Shown piece by piece: positions 61,401-64,000 of a stretch of 64,000 nt of DNA. Position numbers and translations under genes: made by a program. Source of the DNA: Labyrinthula sp. Ha (taxonomy: Eukaryota > Sar > Bigyra > Labyrinthulida > Labyrinthulaceae); NCBI GenBank assembly GCA_015227615.1, contig JAALGZ010000001.1, positions 124,001 to 188,000 of the forward strand. Reading direction: 5' to 3'. The notes beneath the pieces are model-generated. The model was not told the DNA's origin and ran no database searches. It was given only the letters and a program-made list of their open reading frames with translations. The number at the start of each line of letters is the position of its first letter. Positions within the stretch are counted from its first letter, which is position 1.

Positions 61401-61425
61401 AAAAATATATTAAAAATCTCACAAG
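55500..61425. other. 5.9-kb AT-rich stretch, no gene seen
   Basis: Short chance frames only, none longer than about 83 codons and none with a recognisable domain. No repeat or RNA gene could be supported. The last few hundred bases must contain the 5' LTR and leader of the copia element, but its borders cannot be set because the matching 3' LTR is outside the window. Confidence 0.55.
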
Positions 61426-64000
61426 ATGGAAAAAGAGAATATTATATTAAAGAAAAAAGAAGATTATATTTGCTGGAAAGATTATGTTAGTTTAGTTATT
61501 GATAGTAAAGAATTGAGTGAAGTGTTTGAAAAGGACGTAGAAAGTACAAAAGCGCAGAAAGCAAAGGCGCTCACTATTATAAAAAAGCATCTTGACTTTA
61601 GTTTGCACCATGTGCTGCATGGTATCCGTAACCCAGTGGAAGCATTTGACTTGCTTGAAAAATATTGTATTGGAAATAAGGAGATCAAGTTAATGCATCT
61701 AGAGAATGAATTAGATAATATAAAAGGCAGATTTTTCTTGGAGAAAATAAATAATTTCAATATCAATTATAGAAACTTCGTTATGTTAGGTGGAGAAATG
61801 GCAAACAATAAAGTCATTTACAAACTTCTGAATCTTGCTCCAGCTACTACGAGTGTTGAATTATTGAAACATGATGTGGAAGTAAGTGTTTCAGGTGGAA
61901 GAAGTATGACTTACAATGAAGTGTTCACTAAATTGCAAAGAATAGCAGAAATTAATCAAGAGCTGTACCTAAAGAAAATGAAATCAACAAGTGCGTTTTT
62001 GTGCTTTAAATGTAATCAACCTGGTCATAAGAAATATGAGTGTAATAATGACTGGTATTGCAATTATTGTAAAAAGAGCGGACATAACCAGTTTAGCTGC
62101 AGAAACAAGATAAAAAACGAGAACCAAAACGAAAATAACAATAGTTTTGCAGGTGCTTTTATTGGGAAGTTAAATAATGTTGACTTTACAATAAATAGTG
62201 TACAAAGAGGTTCACAATCTGGTTCTAGTTTAATACTTGACTCTGGAGCAAGCTACCACGTCTGTGGAGAAAATCATTTGGGAAATTTTACTGAAATTCA
62301 AGAGCTAACTGTTCCGAAATATGTTAGTACTGCAGGAGGAAAAGTTTATGCAAGTTACAGAAAAGGAAAATTCGAAAGTGTTTTGGAAAATGGTAAAAGG
62401 ATTATATTGAACGATGTATTTATTTTTAAAGAACTACAGGTATTTTTAATTTCAATTGCAGTGTTGTTAAACAGAGGTTTAACTTTAGTAGCTAAAGAAA
62501 ATGAGTTCAATATTCTGAAAGAGAACAATATTATTTACAAAGCTCAAAAATCTATGAATAATTTGTTTCTAGTTAAATGTAAAAGTTTTGAAAGTAATAA
62601 AGTAATGGCAATGAAAAGCTCCAATAAGAGTCTTTTGTATTATCATATTCTATTTGGACATCAAGGAGAAAAAGCATTTTTAAACACGATGAAATATTTT
62701 AACATTGAATGCAAGAGAAAGGATATTGAAAACTTAATATGTGATACTTGTAATAAAGTTAATTTAAAAAAGTCAGTGATAAAAAAGAAAAATGCTGTAG
62801 GATTTAAAGCTGAACCTGGAACAATGTTTGTCCTAGATACAGTTGCTGTGTTAGCTACATCCCGAGCAGGAAATATTGGTTTTCTTTTAGTAACAGATGT
62901 TGAAACAAAGTACAGATATATTTATTGCTATAAAAATAAATCTGAAGTTGCTGAAGAAGTTATTAATTATGTAAAAAAGTTTCAAAGACTTTCTGGTATT
63001 AATTTAAAACAATTGTATTCGGATCAAGGAACAGAATTTGTAAACCAAAGAATTATAGAATTTTGTACACAGGAAGGAATAAAGTTTACTACTTCAGCAG
63101 CTTACGTCCCACAACATAATGGGATTGCTGAAAGATCTAATCAATATATTTTATCAAGAATGAGACAATTAATAAATATGTTAGAAATAGAGAAGTCGTT
63201 TTACTGGGACTTTGCTGCGTACTATAGTGTTTATATAACAAATAGAGTTACAGAGGGTGGAACAGACATATCTTCTTTTGAAAGAATTTACAATAAAAAA
63301 CCAAAGTTATATAGGTTTTATATTTTCGGTTCACTTATTGTTTATGTACAGAAAACCAAAAATAAAATACAGAGTAAAGGAACATACGGATACTTTATGG
63401 GTTATAACCCAGCTACTGCAGAAGCTTTAATTGTGGATAAAATTAGTAGACACTTGATTAAAACACGAGACTTTAAATCTATTCGAAATTCTGAGAATTT
63501 GTTTGGTAATGAGGAGAAAAATATACAGTCTGAAATAAAGAATCCATTAAACATTGGAGTGTCTGATCAAAATGAAAATACAATGCAACTTGAAACAAAT
63601 GAAATTGATACTGATACGTTACAAAACGAAAATAATGAAGACAATTATGTAAGAAGAAGCACTAGAGCAACAAAGGTGCCTGATAGACTCACCTATGATC
63701 AGGCAAATATTAGTAATCTTTTCTTATTTGAGGAAGCAGGTTTTGTTTTTCAATTTCCTGAGCTATTTAATTATGCTACTGCTTTGGTCTCGAAAGATTT
63801 TACTATACCAAAAAGTTTTCATCAAATTAAACATAAACCTGAATCAGATAAATGGTACGAAGCTTACGATAAGGAACTAAAAAAGATAGAACTGATGGGA
63901 AAAATGGAACTAGTAAATAATGAAAAAGTGAAAAATAAACAGAATGTGATACCTATAATGGAACTGTTTTCTAAAAAGTATGACAACATTAGTAAGCAAA
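61426..64000 (+). mobile_element. Ty1/copia retroelement, open to the right edge of the window
   Basis: One continuous frame from an ATG at 61426 to the window end. Gag ends in two CCHC zinc knuckles (CFKCNQPGHKKYEC and CNYCKKSGHNQFSC, about 62005-62105). An aspartic protease site LILDSGASYHVCG lies at about 62235. The GAG-pre-integrase segment is near 62640-62770, then the integrase core with VTDVET, YSDQGTEF and PQHNGIAERSN. The start of the reverse transcriptase region is reached near the edge. Protease before integrase before RT is copia order. It looks whole as far as can be seen; the 3' part lies beyond the window. The 5' LTR limits were not identified. Confidence 0.9.

Noticed and set aside
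1-64000. CRISPR arrays, bacterial operons, integrons
   Set aside because: No short regularly spaced repeats were seen, and introns, LTR elements and eukaryotic proteins show nuclear DNA.

Overview
This is a stretch of AT-rich nuclear DNA from a eukaryote, most likely a flagellated protist. A CEP164-like basal-body protein, a PKG-type kinase, a Josephin deubiquitinase, a Rho-family GTPase and spliceosomal introns all say nucleus. I cannot name the lineage. Several introns are very short (28, 29 and 31 nt), which should help place it. Host genes are few and separated by long AT-rich stretches in which I see no gene.

Layout. 1-6.1 kb: no recognisable gene, with weak coding-like signals near 3.0-5.0 kb. 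6.2-9.9 kb: a tail-to-tail pair, an AIMP1/Arc1-type tRNA-binding cofactor (+) and a cyclic-nucleotide-dependent AGC kinase (-). 12.3-13.5 kb: a Josephin protease carrying a p97-binding SHP-like box and a UBX-like domain (-, one 29-nt intron). 13.5-20.6 kb: empty. 20.6-37.1 kb: a large inverted duplication with arms of about 5.15 kb. Each arm carries one copy of a six-exon LRR-Roc-COR-TIR-coiled-coil gene. The left copy is open. The right copy has one in-frame stop. The 6.25-kb spacer holds a tRNA-derived SINE and an old Ty1/copia fossil.

37.5-47.4 kb: a young Ty3/gypsy element (LTRs about 428 bp, almost identical). The C-terminal polyprotein runs integrase, chromodomain, Myb/SANT-like domain, then an MT-A70-type adenine methyltransferase with a DPPW motif. 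It ends at the polypurine tract, so the methyltransferase is part of the element. This is the most notable finding in the window. Just downstream, a 1,032-bp tandem duplication has copied part of the 3' LTR together with the 5' end of the CEP164-like gene.

47.4-55.5 kb: a truncated CEP164 5' copy, the full CEP164-like gene, a membrane-anchored tandem GH1 beta-glucosidase, and a Rho-type GTPase (-). 55.5-61.4 kb: empty. 61.4-64.0 kb: a Ty1/copia element that looks whole as far as the window shows and runs off the right edge.

The host genes are unrelated housekeeping or signalling genes, not an operon. The linking theme is mobile-element activity that reshapes host loci: LTR insertion upstream of CEP164, the chimeric tandem duplication, and inverted arms flanking a retroelement fossil.
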